64,000 nucleotides of DNA from positions 206,018-270,017 of the forward strand of contig NZ_PZJV01000001.1 of NCBI RefSeq assembly GCF_003206155.1. Direction: 5' to 3'. The notes below the pieces were generated by a model, which saw nothing but the letters and a program-made list of their open reading frames with translations, was not told the origin of the DNA and made no database searches. Each line of letters starts with the position of its first letter. The stretch's first letter is position 1. Below, piece after piece: positions 8,843 to 18,605 of this stretch. The stretch is from Salinicola halophilus. GTDB lineage: Bacteria > Pseudomonadota > Gammaproteobacteria > Pseudomonadales > Halomonadaceae. Both the position numbers and the translations under genes were made by a program.

Positions 8843-10660
8843 ATGGCAGACGCCGCAAGCAACGAACAGCTCAAGTACATCCGGAACTTCTCGATCATCG
8901 CGCACGTCGACCACGGCAAGTCCACGCTCGCCGACCGTATCATCCAGGTCTGCGGTGGCTTGACCGAGCGCGAGCTCAAGGAGCAGGTGCTCGACTCGAT
9001 GGATCTCGAGCGCGAGCGGGGCATTACGATCAAGGCGCAGTCGGTGACGCTGGACTATCAAGCCCAGGACGGCCACACCTACCAGCTCAACTTCATCGAT
9101 ACCCCGGGCCACGTCGACTTCTCCTACGAGGTGTCGCGCTCGCTCTACGCGTGTGAAGGCGCGCTGCTGGTGGTCGACGCAGCGCAGGGCGTCGAGGCGC
9201 AGTCCGTTGCCAACTGCTACACCGCCATCGAGCAGAATCTCGAGGTGCTGCCGGTCCTTAACAAGATGGACCTGCCCCAGGCCGACCCGGATCGGGTGGC
9301 CCACGAAATCGAGGAGATCATCGGCCTCGACGCGCACGACGCGGTCCAGGTCTCGGCCAAGAGCGGGCTCAACGTCGACCTGCTGCTCGAACGCCTGGTG
9401 CGGGACATTCCGCCGCCCCAGGGCGATCGCGACGGCAGCCTGCAGGCGCTGATCATCGACTCCTGGTTCGACAACTACCAGGGCGTGGTCTCGCTGGTAC
9501 GGCTCTTCGACGGCACGCTGAAGAAGGGCGACAAGATTCACATGAAGTCCACCGGCCGCGACTGGGAAGTCGGCGACATCGGTTTCTTCAACCCCAAGCA
9601 GCACTCCACCGGGATGCTGCGAGCGGGCGAAGTGGGCTTCGTGATCGCGGGCATCAAGGACATCCACGGGGCGCCGGTGGGTGACACCATCACCCATGCC
9701 AAGACCAAGGACGTCACCCGTCTGCCGGGTTTCCAGAAGGTGAAACCGCAGGTCTATGCCGGTATGTTCCCGGTCAGCTCGGACGAGTACGAAGATTTCC
9801 GCGACGCGCTCGAGAAGCTTGCGCTCAACGACGCCTCGCTCGACTACGTGCCGGAAAACTCCGACGCGCTTGGGTTCGGCTTTCGCGTCGGCTGTCTCGG
9901 CACGCTGCACATGGAGATCATCCAGGAGCGGCTGGAGCGCGAGTACAACCTCGATCTACTGACCACCGCGCCCACGGTCATCTACGAGCTGCTGATGGAC
10001 GACGGCGAGCTCGAGTACATCTCCAACCCGTCGAAGCTGCCCGATCTGGCCAACGTCACCGAGATGCGCGAGCCGATCGTGCGCGCCAACATCCTGGTGC
10101 CGCAGGAGTACGTGGGTGCCGTCATCAGCGATTGCGTCAATCGCCGGGGTGTCCAGCTCGACATGCAGGTGCTGGGTAACCAGATGCAGCTGGTCTACGA
10201 GCTGCCGATGGCGGAAGTGGTGATGGACTTCTTCGATCGTCTGAAGTCGATTTCCAAGGGCTACGCCTCACTGGACTACAGCTTCGAGCGCTTCGAGGCG
10301 GCCAAGCTGGTGCGGCTCGACATTCTGATCAACGGCGATCGGGTCGACGCGCTGGCGGTCATCATCCACCGCGATCACGCCCACTCCCGCGGCCGCGTGC
10401 TGGTCGAGAAGATGCAGGAACTGATTCCGCGTCAGATGTTCGACGTGGCGATCCAGGCCGCCATCGGCGGGCACGTCGTCGCACGCTCGACGGTCAAGGC
10501 ACTGCGCAAGAACGTGACTGCCAAGTGCTACGGCGGCGACGCCAGCCGTAAAAAGAAGCTGCTCGAGAAGCAGAAGGCCGGCAAGAAGCGGATGAAACAG
10601 GTAGGGCGCGTCGAGATTCCCCAGGACGCGTTCCTCGCCGTTCTCAAAGTGAACGAGTAG
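8843..10660 (+). CDS. lepA: Elongation factor 4 (LepA), ribosome back-translocase GTPase
   Basis: LepA acts on stalled or mis-translocated ribosomes and affects initiation. The 605-residue protein has the GTPase motifs [22 protein letters not shown] and NKMDLP, then EF-G-like domains II, III and V and the LepA-specific C-terminal domain (basic, [19 protein letters not shown]). The open frame extends upstream, but ATG 8843, preceded by AAGGA, gives the family N-terminus and length. lepB follows 10 bases after the stop, the usual lepA-lepB pairing. Confidence 0.97.
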   Translation: MADAASNEQLKYIRNFSIIAHVDHGKSTLADRIIQVCGGLTERELKEQVLDSMDLERERGITIKAQSVTLDYQAQDGHTYQLNFIDTPGHVDFSYEVSRSLYACEGALLVVDAAQGVEAQSVANCYTAIEQNLEVLPVLNKMDLPQADPDRVAHEIEEIIGLDAHDAVQVSAKSGLNVDLLLERLVRDIPPPQGDRDGSLQALIIDSWFDNYQGVVSLVRLFDGTLKKGDKIHMKSTGRDWEVGDIGFFNPKQHSTGMLRAGEVGFVIAGIKDIHGAPVGDTITHAKTKDVTRLPGFQKVKPQVYAGMFPVSSDEYEDFRDALEKLALNDASLDYVPENSDALGFGFRVGCLGTLHMEIIQERLEREYNLDLLTTAPTVIYELLMDDGELEYISNPSKLPDLANVTEMREPIVRANILVPQEYVGAVISDCVNRRGVQLDMQVLGNQMQLVYELPMAEVVMDFFDRLKSISKGYASLDYSFERFEAAKLVRLDILINGDRVDALAVIIHRDHAHSRGRVLVEKMQELIPRQMFDVAIQAAIGGHVVARSTVKALRKNVTAKCYGGDASRKKKLLEKQKAGKKRMKQVGRVEIPQDAFLAVLKVNE

Positions 10661-10670
10661 GAAGTCGGGT

Positions 10671-11459
10671 ATGAATTTTTCGTTGTTGTTGGTTCTTGCG
10701 GTGGCCGTCAGCGGCATCATCTGGCTGCTGGATCGCCTTTTCTGGCGGCGACAACGCCGTGAGCGACAGCGCGAAGCGGCGCGAACCCAAGGGCAGGAGT
10801 CCCAGGTCGAGTACAAGGACCCCTGGCCGATCGACTACGCGCGCTCGTTCTTTCCGGTACTGCTGATCGTGCTGGTGGTGAGAAGCTTCATCGTCGAGCC
10901 GTTCCAGATTCCGTCGGGATCGATGCGCCCGACGCTCGAGGTGGGTGACTTCATCCTCGTCAACAAGTTCGCCTATGGATTGCGGCTGCCGGTCAGCAAC
11001 ACCGAAATCGCCGAGCTTGGCGAGCCCGAGCGCGGCGACGTCATGGTCTTTCGTTTTCCCAACGACCCCTCGGTGAACTTCATCAAGCGCGTCATCGGGC
11101 TGCCGGGCGACCGCATCCGCTACGAGAACAAGCAGCTCTACGTCAACGGCGAGCCGGTGCCCAAGGAAGTGATCGATGCCGACCCGGCCACCGCGCCCGG
11201 CGAGGAGGAACTGCTCGAGCAGCTCGGCGACGCCGAGCACAGCATCTACAACACCCCGCAGGCGCCGGGGCCGCAGATGCGCGAAATCGTCGTGCCGGAC
11301 GATGAGTATTTCATGATGGGCGACAACCGCGACCACTCCAACGATAGCCGCTACTGGGGCTTCGTCCCGGAAAGCGACATCGTCGGCAAGGCTTTCGCGG
11401 TCTGGATGCACTGGGATGGCGGGCTGCCTAGCTTCGGTACAGTGCGCCAAATACACTGA
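10671..11459 (+). CDS. lepB: Signal peptidase I
   Basis: Signal peptidase I cleaves signal peptides from secreted proteins at the inner membrane. The 262-residue protein has two N-terminal membrane segments (about residues 3-20 and 58-72). The catalytic Ser84 lies in PSGSMRPTL and the general base Lys139 in FIKRVIGLPGD, followed by the conserved GDNRDHSNDSRYWG box. AGGAAG precedes the start. It is transcribed with lepA. The DUF4845 gene often found between lepB and rnc is absent; a structured 128-base spacer stands there instead. Confidence 0.96.
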   Translation: MNFSLLLVLAVAVSGIIWLLDRLFWRRQRRERQREAARTQGQESQVEYKDPWPIDYARSFFPVLLIVLVVRSFIVEPFQIPSGSMRPTLEVGDFILVNKFAYGLRLPVSNTEIAELGEPERGDVMVFRFPNDPSVNFIKRVIGLPGDRIRYENKQLYVNGEPVPKEVIDADPATAPGEEELLEQLGDAEHSIYNTPQAPGPQMREIVVPDDEYFMMGDNRDHSNDSRYWGFVPESDIVGKAFAVWMHWDGGLPSFGTVRQIH

Positions 11460-11466
11460 AATTCGC

Positions 11467-11486
11467 CCGGCACCGGCGCGTGCCGG
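11467..11486 (+). repeat. Short inverted repeat after lepB
   Basis: CCGGCAC at 11467-11473 and GTGCCGG at 11480-11486 form a seven-base stem eight bases after the lepB stop. There is no T-run, so it is more likely an mRNA-stability or processing element than a terminator. Confidence 0.45.
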
Positions 11487-11499
11487 CTCGCCGACCGTC

Positions 11500-11556
11500 G
11501 CGACCTCATGCTTGCGTACCGCCGTTTCGAACGGCATCGGCGCGAGCAAGCGTCGC
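11500..11556 (+). promoter_or_regulatory. Long hairpin in rnc leader, candidate RNase III processing site
   Basis: Three nested pairings can be read: GCGAC (11500-11504) with GTCGC (11552-11556), GCTTGC (11510-11515) with GCAAGC (11546-11551), and GCCGTT (11521-11526) with AACGGC (11530-11535) around a TCG loop. The stem ends 31 bases before the rnc start. In E. coli RNase III limits its own synthesis by cutting a leader stem-loop of the rnc operon; this hairpin is placed to do the same. The function is an inference. Confidence 0.5.
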
Positions 11557-11587
11557 GACACACAGCACAACGTAAAGTGGGAATGAC

Positions 11588-12280
11588 GTGAGTGATCCTC
11601 TGGTAGGTTTCAGTCGACGCATCGGTTACGAGTTTCGTGACCGAACCCGGCTGGAACTGGCGCTGACGCACCGTAGCGTCGGTGGCGGTAACAACGAACG
11701 ACTCGAATTTCTGGGCGACTCCATCGTCAATTTCGTCATCGGGGAGGCGCTGTTCGAACGCTTCCCGGCGGCGCGCGAGGGTCAGCTCTCGCGGCTTCGC
11801 GCCGGTTTGGTCAAGGGCCAGACGCTGGCGGTGGTGGCGCGGGAGTTCGATCTCGGCGAGTGCCTGCGTCTGGGCTCCGGCGAGATGAAAAGCGGCGGTC
11901 ACCGCCGGGATTCGATCCTCGCGGACGCCCTCGAGGCGGTGATCGGGGCGATCTATCTCGACGCCGGCATGGACGTCGCTCGCAGTCGGGTGCTGGCGTG
12001 GTTCGAGACGCGTCTGGAAGCGATCGACCTGCACAACACCCAGAAGGATCCCAAGACACGGTTGCAGGAATTCCTGCAGTCTCGTCAGCAGGCGCTGCCG
12101 CGCTACGAGGTCACGCTCGTCGAGGGCGAGGCCCACGCGCAGACGTTCAGCGTCGAGTGCCACGTCGCCATGCTCGGCGACGAGCCCACACTCGGTGAGG
12201 GCACCAGTCGCCGGCTCGCCGAACAGCAGGCCGCCGAAGTGGCGCTTGCCCAACTCGAACCCAACAAGAGTCGACGCTAA
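11588..12280 (+). CDS. rnc: Ribonuclease III
   Basis: RNase III cuts double-stranded RNA in rRNA maturation and mRNA decay. The 230-residue protein has the signature [17 protein letters not shown] (catalytic acidic cluster), a second acidic site around [18 protein letters not shown], and a C-terminal double-stranded-RNA-binding domain (about residues 155-225, [20 protein letters not shown]). The start is GTG 11588. The stop overlaps the era start by one base, so the two are translationally coupled. Confidence 0.97.
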   Translation: MSDPLVGFSRRIGYEFRDRTRLELALTHRSVGGGNNERLEFLGDSIVNFVIGEALFERFPAAREGQLSRLRAGLVKGQTLAVVAREFDLGECLRLGSGEMKSGGHRRDSILADALEAVIGAIYLDAGMDVARSRVLAWFETRLEAIDLHNTQKDPKTRLQEFLQSRQQALPRYEVTLVEGEAHAQTFSVECHVAMLGDEPTLGEGTSRRLAEQQAAEVALAQLEPNKSRR

Positions 12281-13179
12281 TGACACAGACTTGCGGTTTC
12301 GTCGCGATCGTCGGCCGACCCAACGTTGGCAAATCGACCCTCATGAACCGGATCCTCGGGCAGAAGGTCTCCATCACGTCGCGTCGGCCCCAGACCACGC
12401 GGCATCAGATCATGGGGATCAAGACCGAGGGCGAGGCGCAGTTCGTCTACGTCGATACCCCGGGGATGCACCAGCAGACCAAGGATCGCAACAAGGCGAT
12501 CAACCGCTTCATGAACCAGGCGGCCTCCCAGGCTCTGCGGGATGTCGACTGTGTGGTGTTCATCGTCGATCGCACGCGCTGGACCGACGAGGATCAGGTC
12601 GTGCTCGACAAGCTGACCCACGTCAAGGCGCCGGTCATTCTGGCGGTGAACAAGGTCGACCGGCTCGAGGACAAGACCACGCTGCTGCCCTGGCTCGAAT
12701 CGCTGTCGATCCGGCGTGAATTCGCCGCGATACTGCCGCTGTCGGCCAAGCACGGGAGCAACGTGCCGGAGCTCGAAGCGGAGGTGGCTAAGTGTTTGCC
12801 GGAGAACGTGCACTACTTCCCGGAAGATCAGATCACCAACAAGAGTCAGCGCTTTCTCGCCGCGGAGCTGGTGCGAGAGAAGGTGATGCGCCAGCTCGGC
12901 GATGAACTGCCGTATCAGATGACGGTAGAGATCGAGGAGTTTCGTGACGAAGGGCGTGTCATTCATATCAGTGCACTGATGCTGGTGGAGCGCCAGGGCC
13001 AGAAGAAGATTCTGATCGGCGACAAGGGCGATCGCATCAAGAAGATCGGTACCGAGGCGCGTCAGGAGATGGAGCGGGCGTTCGACGCCAAGATCATGCT
13101 CAATCTCTGGGTCAAGGTGAAGCGCGGCTGGTCCGACGACGACCGCGCGCTGAGAAGTCTCGGCTACGACCTCGACTAG
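12280..13179 (+). CDS. era: GTPase Era, 16S rRNA-binding ribosome assembly factor
   Basis: Era binds the 3' end of 16S rRNA and acts as a checkpoint in 30S maturation. The 299-residue protein has G1 [10 protein letters not shown]3 DTPGM, G4 NKVD and a C-terminal KH domain (about 200-295, ending with [24 protein letters not shown]). Its ATG overlaps the rnc stop codon (TAATG), and recO follows after 18 bases, the conserved rnc-era-recO operon. Confidence 0.97.
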   Translation: MTQTCGFVAIVGRPNVGKSTLMNRILGQKVSITSRRPQTTRHQIMGIKTEGEAQFVYVDTPGMHQQTKDRNKAINRFMNQAASQALRDVDCVVFIVDRTRWTDEDQVVLDKLTHVKAPVILAVNKVDRLEDKTTLLPWLESLSIRREFAAILPLSAKHGSNVPELEAEVAKCLPENVHYFPEDQITNKSQRFLAAELVREKVMRQLGDELPYQMTVEIEEFRDEGRVIHISALMLVERQGQKKILIGDKGDRIKKIGTEARQEMERAFDAKIMLNLWVKVKRGWSDDDRALRSLGYDLD

Positions 13180-13197
13180 CCGGACCTCGCCTCGTCC

Positions 13198-13911
13198 ATG
13201 CAACCCCAGCCGGCCTATCTGCTGCACAAACGCCCCTACCGCGAGACCAGTGCGCTGGTCGACGTGATCACGCTGGAGCACGGTCACATTCGCGCCGTGG
13301 CGCAAGGGGTCCAGCGCGCCGGCAGCAAGTCGCGCAGCAAGCTGCAGCCCTTCGCGCCACTGCATCTCACCTGGGTCGGCGAGAGCGATCTCAAGCGGCT
13401 GCGCATGATGGAAACCACCCAGAGCGCCGTCCTGCTGGCCGGAGAGGGGCTGCTCTGCGGGCTCTACGCCAACGAACTCCTGACTCGAGCGCTCCCGGTC
13501 GGGCTGCCGGTGAGCGATGTCTTCGCTATCTACGCTTGGGCAGTCGAGCGCCTGACGCGGCCCGCCGAGCGAGGCGGTGCGCTGCGACGTCTCGAGGTGA
13601 CGCTGCTCGAGGCGCTGGACGCCGACCCCGTCTTCGTCGATGTCGACGATCAGCCGCTCGATCCTGCCGCGCGTTACACGTACTGGCCAACCGAGAGACG
13701 CTTCAAACGCCTGGAGGCGCACGACACCTCCAGGCCCGGCTGGGACGGACGTAGTCTCAAGCTACTCGGGCGTGGTGACTGGGATGCGCCGGGGCTTGCC
13801 GGGCTGAGCAAGGCGTTGACCCGTGCGGCACTCGCGCCACTGATCGGCCAGCAGCCGCTGCGTTCGCGGGAGCTGATGCAGCGGCTACGCTCGCGCCGCG
13901 AGCGTGGTTGA
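13198..13911 (+). CDS. recO: DNA repair protein RecO
   Basis: RecO helps load RecA onto SSB-coated single-stranded DNA in the RecFOR pathway. The 237-residue protein starts with the OB-fold ([22 protein letters not shown]), followed by the helical C-terminal domain. No complete zinc-cysteine motif is seen, as is common in proteobacterial RecO. It is the fourth gene after lepB and lies 74 bases before pdxJ. Confidence 0.92.
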   Translation: MQPQPAYLLHKRPYRETSALVDVITLEHGHIRAVAQGVQRAGSKSRSKLQPFAPLHLTWVGESDLKRLRMMETTQSAVLLAGEGLLCGLYANELLTRALPVGLPVSDVFAIYAWAVERLTRPAERGGALRRLEVTLLEALDADPVFVDVDDQPLDPAARYTYWPTERRFKRLEAHDTSRPGWDGRSLKLLGRGDWDAPGLAGLSKALTRAALAPLIGQQPLRSRELMQRLRSRRERG

Positions 13912-13985
13912 GGCCTGCGCCTTTTCGAATTCATCGCTCCCTGAAGCGCTCTCTTTCCGACCGAACCTCTGCAAGGAGTCTCTCC

Positions 13986-14777
13986 ATGACCGCCACTCGC
14001 ATTCAGCTCGGCGTCAACATCGATCACGTCGCGACCCTGCGCCAGGCCCGCGGTACCCGCTACCCCGATCCGGTCCAGGCCGCGCTACTGGCGGAAGAGG
14101 CCGGTGCCGACAGCATCACGCTGCATCTGCGCGAAGATCGTCGCCACATTCAGCCCCGCGACGTCGAACTCGTCGCTGCCGTGATCAATACTCGCCTGAA
14201 TCTGGAGATGGCGGTCACCGAGGAGATGATCGCGCTGGCGGAGCGACTCAAGCCCGCCGACGTCTGCCTGGTGCCGGAAAAACGCGAGGAACTGACCACC
14301 GAGGGCGGGCTGGATTTGATCGCCGGCGAGCGAATCCTCGGCGAGGCTTGCCAACGCCTTGGCGCAGCGGGCTGTCGGGTATCGCTGTTCATCGACCCGG
14401 AGCCTTCGCAGATCGAGAAGGCGCATGCGCTCGGCGCGCCGGTCATCGAACTGCACACCGGGGCCTACGCTGAGGCACAGGGCGAAGCGCAGCGTATCGA
14501 ACACGCCCGGCTGACCGCGGCTGCCGAGTTCGCCAGCGAACTGGGGCTGGTGGTCAACGCCGGGCACGGTCTGCACTACCACAACGTGGAGTCGATCGCG
14601 GCGATCGCCGGCGTCCAGGAGCTCAACATCGGCCACGCCATCGTGGCGCGGGCGCTGTTCGTGGGACTCAAGGAAGCGGTCGCCGAGATGAAGCGGCTGA
14701 TGATCGCGGGCCAGGAAGCCGGCCTCGTCGCGCAGATCGAATCGTTCGACCACGACCACGACCACGACCACGACTAG
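13986..14777 (+). CDS. pdxJ: Pyridoxine 5'-phosphate synthase
   Basis: PdxJ closes the pyridoxine ring from 1-deoxyxylulose 5-phosphate and the PdxA product. The 263-residue protein has [30 protein letters not shown] and the conserved C-terminal [11 protein letters not shown] and [14 protein letters not shown] segments. AAGGAG before ATG 13986 fixes the start, although the frame is open further upstream. The protein is about 20 residues longer than E. coli PdxJ and ends in a His-Asp repeat coded by a six-base tandem repeat. Confidence 0.96.
   Translation: MTATRIQLGVNIDHVATLRQARGTRYPDPVQAALLAEEAGADSITLHLREDRRHIQPRDVELVAAVINTRLNLEMAVTEEMIALAERLKPADVCLVPEKREELTTEGGLDLIAGERILGEACQRLGAAGCRVSLFIDPEPSQIEKAHALGAPVIELHTGAYAEAQGEAQRIEHARLTAAAEFASELGLVVNAGHGLHYHNVESIAAIAGVQELNIGHAIVARALFVGLKEAVAEMKRLMIAGQEAGLVAQIESFDHDHDHDHD
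14748..14774 (+). repeat. GACCAC hexamer tandem repeat at pdxJ 3' end
   Basis: Four copies of GACCAC plus a final GAC lie just before the stop and encode alternating Asp-His. The repeat is in frame, so copy-number change would only alter the length of the tail. Confidence 0.85.
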
Positions 14778-14802
14778 AATTTCGCGTCGCGAATCGTCTA
14801 TC

Positions 14803-17436
14803 TCACGCTCTCGAGCCTGGAGGCGCGAAGGCAACTGTGCGGGCGAGGGCCTCCTGTAAGGCATCCCACTCGGCGCCGCAAGTGCCAATTCCCTCTCGTG
14901 TCAGGCGGCGTTCGAACGCTTCGCCGGCTTCGCTCAACGCCGGTACGCCGCAGTAGCGGCAGCCGCCGTTGAGCTTGTGAATCGCCTCGCTCAGTGCCGC
15001 CGTGTTTCGAGCCTGCCAGGCGCGTTCGAGCGAATGGCGATGCGCGGGTAGCTCCTCGAGCAGTCGCGTCATCAGGTCGTCGGCCAGCGCCTGCCGACCA
15101 CCGGCGAGATGGAGCGCGAGCGCGCGATCGATCACCGGCAAGGCCAGTTCGTCATGATCGCGTTCGTCTGCCTCGAGACCATTCGTATCGTGCGCATCCA
15201 CGCTGGGTTCATCCGCGGTGGGTTCGTTCCCCACCGTCGCTGGCGCATCGCTCGTCAATCTCGTGTCCGCGGCAGCGTTCGGTCCCGCTTCAGTGAGAGC
15301 GGGACTCGGCAGATGCCGCGCGAGCAGCTCGCGTAATCGGTGTTCGTCGAGGGGCTTGTCGATGTGCTCCGCCGGTCGGTGAACCGGGCCCCGGCCAGCA
15401 CAGTCGTGCTCGAGGTCCGCGCTCATCAGTACGATCGGCACCTGCTGCCAGCGCGCGTCCAATCCCTTGAGCGTTGCGACTTCTTCATCCCCGCAGGCGT
15501 CCGGCAGATGGCGGTCCATCAGTACCAGGTCGACGTGCCGCTCACTGGCGATACGCAGCCCGTTGGCGAAGGTGTCGGCGATCAGCGGGCAGGCCCCGAC
15601 GATGGAGATCATCGCGTCCAGGTAGTGTTGAGAGAGTTCGTCGTCGTCGATGACCAGCACTCGCGGCAGCTCGGTTCTCGCGCGCTGGCGACGCTCGTCG
15701 AGCATGCCGGTGAGCGCACGGCCGAATATGTAGCGCGACATGGGCAGACGCTGGACGCGACTGCCGGCGGGCAATCGCCACGCCACGGTTTCGGTCGGCT
15801 CCGCATCGACCAGCAGCAGACAGGGCGTGGCGAGCGTATCGAAGCGCCGCTGCCAGCCCGCCGCGGCGTCGGTTTCCAGGTCGTCGCGTTCGATACCCAC
15901 GACGAGCAGGTCGACGGCCCCGGCGCGAGCGGCGAGCGCGTCGGCATCGCTGATGTGCGACGGCGACCCCGCCCAGCGTTTCAGCGCATGGTCGAGCAGA
16001 CGTGACAGCCGCGGATGAGGTTGATGGACAGCGACACGCGCGCCATCGAGGTCGAATTCGGCCGGGCGCGCCAGCGGCTCGCAGGCCCGCAAAAAGAAGC
16101 TCGCCGTCAACCGCGTCCCTCGCGTCGCGGCGTCGAGGCGCAGCGTGCCGTCCATCGCCACGACCAGATCGCGACAGATCGCCAGGCCACTGGTTTTGCG
16201 ACGACCGTCGTCGGCCTCGGGCGGGGCGGTGTCGATCTCTGCGGACGACGATGCCACCGCGCGGTTCATGCGTTGGCGCTGCTCGGGCGCAAGCTCGCCG
16301 TCATTGTGTACGCTCAGCCGCAGGCGAACGCCACCGGCATCGCGACACTCCAGGCGTACGCAGATCACCACGTCGCCGGCCTGGCCGTACTTGATGGCGT
16401 TGTTGATGAGGTTGGTGAGCAACTGGCGGACGCAGACGCTCGCGCCGATCAGCCGCGGAGGTACATCGTCATAGACCAGCGGCAGTAGCGTCATGCGCTT
16501 CGACTGCGCCAGGGGCGCCTGCAGACAGGCGACTTCCCAGAGCAGGTCCGCGATATCGAACACGTCGTCTTGCTGGCGGCGGCGGTCGCCGAGCACGTGA
16601 TCGACCGTCTGCAGTAGGCCCCGCGAAGCGAGATCGATATGCCGCAGCCACTCGCGCTGTCGTGCGTCCAGCGAACTCCCTTCGAGCAGGCGGCAGAATC
16701 CCAGCATGCCCGAAAGCGGCGCCCGCAGTTCGTGACTGGCGAAAGCCAGCTTGCGGCCATCGCCCGGGGACATCGCGGTTACCATCGACGCCTCGCGCTT
16801 CGATACACGGCTTTGCGTTGCGCGGTTCAAGGCGTTGCTTTGAGACGCCTGGCTGTCTGAAGCGCGGATAGGGCTATGGCTGTTTTCGCCACCGGCACAT
16901 GGGGCCAGGAGAGCGGCAGCGGAGCGTGCCCGTCGCCTCGCCATCATTCCTAAGGCGAGTAGAACGAGGGCGGCGGCGAGGGCCGCCGCGAATGAAAGCC
17001 GCGCCCGCGCCTGTGGCGAGGCCGCGGTGGTGTCGGCGAAGGTGAGGTCGAGCCATAGCGGATCGGACGGAGATCCCAGCGAACCGATCCAGCGCTCGGA
17101 CGCGAGGCGTTGCCAGCCACTGCGGTTTGCGAGCGTCGGCGGCGGGGCGGTAGCGTCGCCGCTTTGCACTCGGGCGCGACCGTTGGCCTGCCATAGCGTG
17201 ACGCCGGCCACGCCGCTGCCCGCGGTCAGTCGCTCGATCAGCGCCTGCAGGCGGCGCGTGTCGTCACTGTCGGCGGCGTCTTGCAGCGAAGGCAGCATCC
17301 AGTGAACGACGCCATCCAGGCGTTGATGAGTGTGATGTCGCTCGACGCCTTGCAGCTCGAACCAGTGCCAGCCGAGTGCCATGAGCAGTGCGACGCCGGC
17401 GCCTAGCGTCAATCGGGACAAAACGTGGGATGACAT
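14803..17436 (-). CDS. barA: Hybrid sensor histidine kinase, BarA/GacS type
   Basis: This 877-residue inner-membrane phosphorelay kinase probably drives the GacA/UvrY response regulator and Csr small RNAs. Order: two membrane segments (about 10-28 and 147-165) flanking a periplasmic domain; HisKA with His235 in ASHELRAPLSG; HATPase with N-box NLINNAIKYG; receiver with Asp641 (LMDRHLPD) and Lys694; Hpt with His820 (IHKLNGGCRYCG). No HAMP domain is evident, and the G boxes are weak (HNDGEL, TSGLAI). Location next to cysM-rlmD-relA matches gacS/barA synteny. Confidence 0.85.
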   Translation of the reverse strand: MSSHVLSRLTLGAGVALLMALGWHWFELQGVERHHTHQRLDGVVHWMLPSLQDAADSDDTRRLQALIERLTAGSGVAGVTLWQANGRARVQSGDATAPPPTLANRSGWQRLASERWIGSLGSPSDPLWLDLTFADTTAASPQARARLSFAAALAAALVLLALGMMARRRARSAAALLAPCAGGENSHSPIRASDSQASQSNALNRATQSRVSKREASMVTAMSPGDGRKLAFASHELRAPLSGMLGFCRLLEGSSLDARQREWLRHIDLASRGLLQTVDHVLGDRRRQQDDVFDIADLLWEVACLQAPLAQSKRMTLLPLVYDDVPPRLIGASVCVRQLLTNLINNAIKYGQAGDVVICVRLECRDAGGVRLRLSVHNDGELAPEQRQRMNRAVASSSAEIDTAPPEADDGRRKTSGLAICRDLVVAMDGTLRLDAATRGTRLTASFFLRACEPLARPAEFDLDGARVAVHQPHPRLSRLLDHALKRWAGSPSHISDADALAARAGAVDLLVVGIERDDLETDAAAGWQRRFDTLATPCLLLVDAEPTETVAWRLPAGSRVQRLPMSRYIFGRALTGMLDERRQRARTELPRVLVIDDDELSQHYLDAMISIVGACPLIADTFANGLRIASERHVDLVLMDRHLPDACGDEEVATLKGLDARWQQVPIVLMSADLEHDCAGRGPVHRPAEHIDKPLDEHRLRELLARHLPSPALTEAGPNAAADTRLTSDAPATVGNEPTADEPSVDAHDTNGLEADERDHDELALPVIDRALALHLAGGRQALADDLMTRLLEELPAHRHSLERAWQARNTAALSEAIHKLNGGCRYCGVPALSEAGEAFERRLTREGIGTCGAEWDALQEALARTVAFAPPGSRA

Positions 17437-17603
17437 GGCGATTCAGAGTAGCCGTGGCAGCAGGGAATTCCCGCTAGCGTACCATTCACATCCCGTGACA
17501 AAACGCGGGGTTCGACGTTTCGCCCGGCATGCGAGACGTTTCCCGTCGTACCTGTCGATGCCGGGTGACGTTCTCGCGCTGTCATGCCCCTGCCGAGCTT
17601 CGA

Positions 17604-17609
17604 TATACT
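17604..17609 (+). promoter_or_regulatory. Possible -10 element for cysM
   Basis: TATACT lies about 98 bases upstream of cysM in the divergent barA-cysM spacer. No good -35 is visible 17 bases upstream, so this is a weak call. Confidence 0.3.
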
Positions 17610-17706
17610 GTCGCCATTCACTGCACCGTCGATCTTCATCGATGCTTCCGGCAACCGCCCTCGGCGCGCCGCGAAGCGTCGCGACACCGTCTCTAGGATA
17701 CCCGCC

Positions 17707-18603
17707 ATGGCTTTTCCCACGCTCGCGCAAACCGTCGGCAACACGCCACTGGTCCGCCTCGCCCGAATTTCGGCGGGGCGTGACAACACGCTGCTCGCCA
17801 AGCTCGAAGGGAACAATCCTGCCGGCTCGGTGAAGGACCGTCCGGCGCTGTCGATGCTGCGGGAAGCCGAAGCGCGCGGCGATATCGTCGCCGGCGATAC
17901 GTTGATCGAGGCGACCTCCGGCAATACCGGGATCGCGCTCGCCATGGCCGCGGCGGTCATGGGCTATCGCATGATCCTGATCATGCCGGACAACGCCTCC
18001 AGCGAACGCAAGCAGGCGATGGCCGCCTATGGGGCGACGCTCATCGGCGTCAGCAAGGAGGCGGGTATGGAGGGCGCCCGCGATCTCGCCGATGAGATGA
18101 TCGCTCGCGGCGAAGGCAAGCCGCTCAACCAGTTCGCCAATCCCGACAACCCGCTGGCGCACTATCGTTCCACCGGGCCCGAACTCTGGGAGCAGACGGC
18201 CGGTCGAATCACCCACTTCGTCAGCTCCATGGGAACCACGGGGACGATCATGGGCACCTCGCGCTATCTCAAGGAGCGCAACCCGTCGATCGAGATCGTC
18301 GGTCTCCAGCCGTCGGACGGCGCCAGTATCGCCGGCATTCGGCGCTGGCCGGAGGCCTACCGGCCGAGCATCTACGAGTCCACACGGGTGGATCGGTTGC
18401 TCGATATCGAACAGGCGGAGGCGGAAGAGAACATGCGCCGGCTGGCGCGCGAGGAGGGCATCCTTGGCGGAGTCTCCTCCGGCGGGGCGCTGGCCGGGGC
18501 GTTGAGAGTCGCCGAGCAGGTGGACAACGCGGTCATCGTCTTCATCGTCTGCGATCGTGGCGATCGCTATCTTTCCACCGGCCTCTACGCGCCGGACGCC
18601 TGA
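17707..18603 (+). CDS. cysM: Cysteine synthase B (O-acetylserine sulfhydrylase)
   Basis: CysM is a pyridoxal-phosphate enzyme making cysteine from O-acetylserine and sulfide or thiosulfate. The 298-residue protein has the PLP-lysine motif in NPAGSVKDRPAL, the substrate loop EATSGNTGIALAM and the phosphate-binding loop SSMGTTGTIMGTSRYL. The short length and RW-EAY segment favour CysM over CysK. AGGA precedes ATG 17707. rlmD begins two bases after the stop, suggesting a cysM-rlmD-relA operon. Confidence 0.93.
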   Translation: MAFPTLAQTVGNTPLVRLARISAGRDNTLLAKLEGNNPAGSVKDRPALSMLREAEARGDIVAGDTLIEATSGNTGIALAMAAAVMGYRMILIMPDNASSERKQAMAAYGATLIGVSKEAGMEGARDLADEMIARGEGKPLNQFANPDNPLAHYRSTGPELWEQTAGRITHFVSSMGTTGTIMGTSRYLKERNPSIEIVGLQPSDGASIAGIRRWPEAYRPSIYESTRVDRLLDIEQAEAEENMRRLAREEGILGGVSSGGALAGALRVAEQVDNAVIVFIVCDRGDRYLSTGLYAPDA

Positions 18604-18605
18604 TC

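Noticed and set aside
14748-14774. CRISPR-like short repeat
   Set aside because: It is a six-base in-frame microsatellite without spacers.
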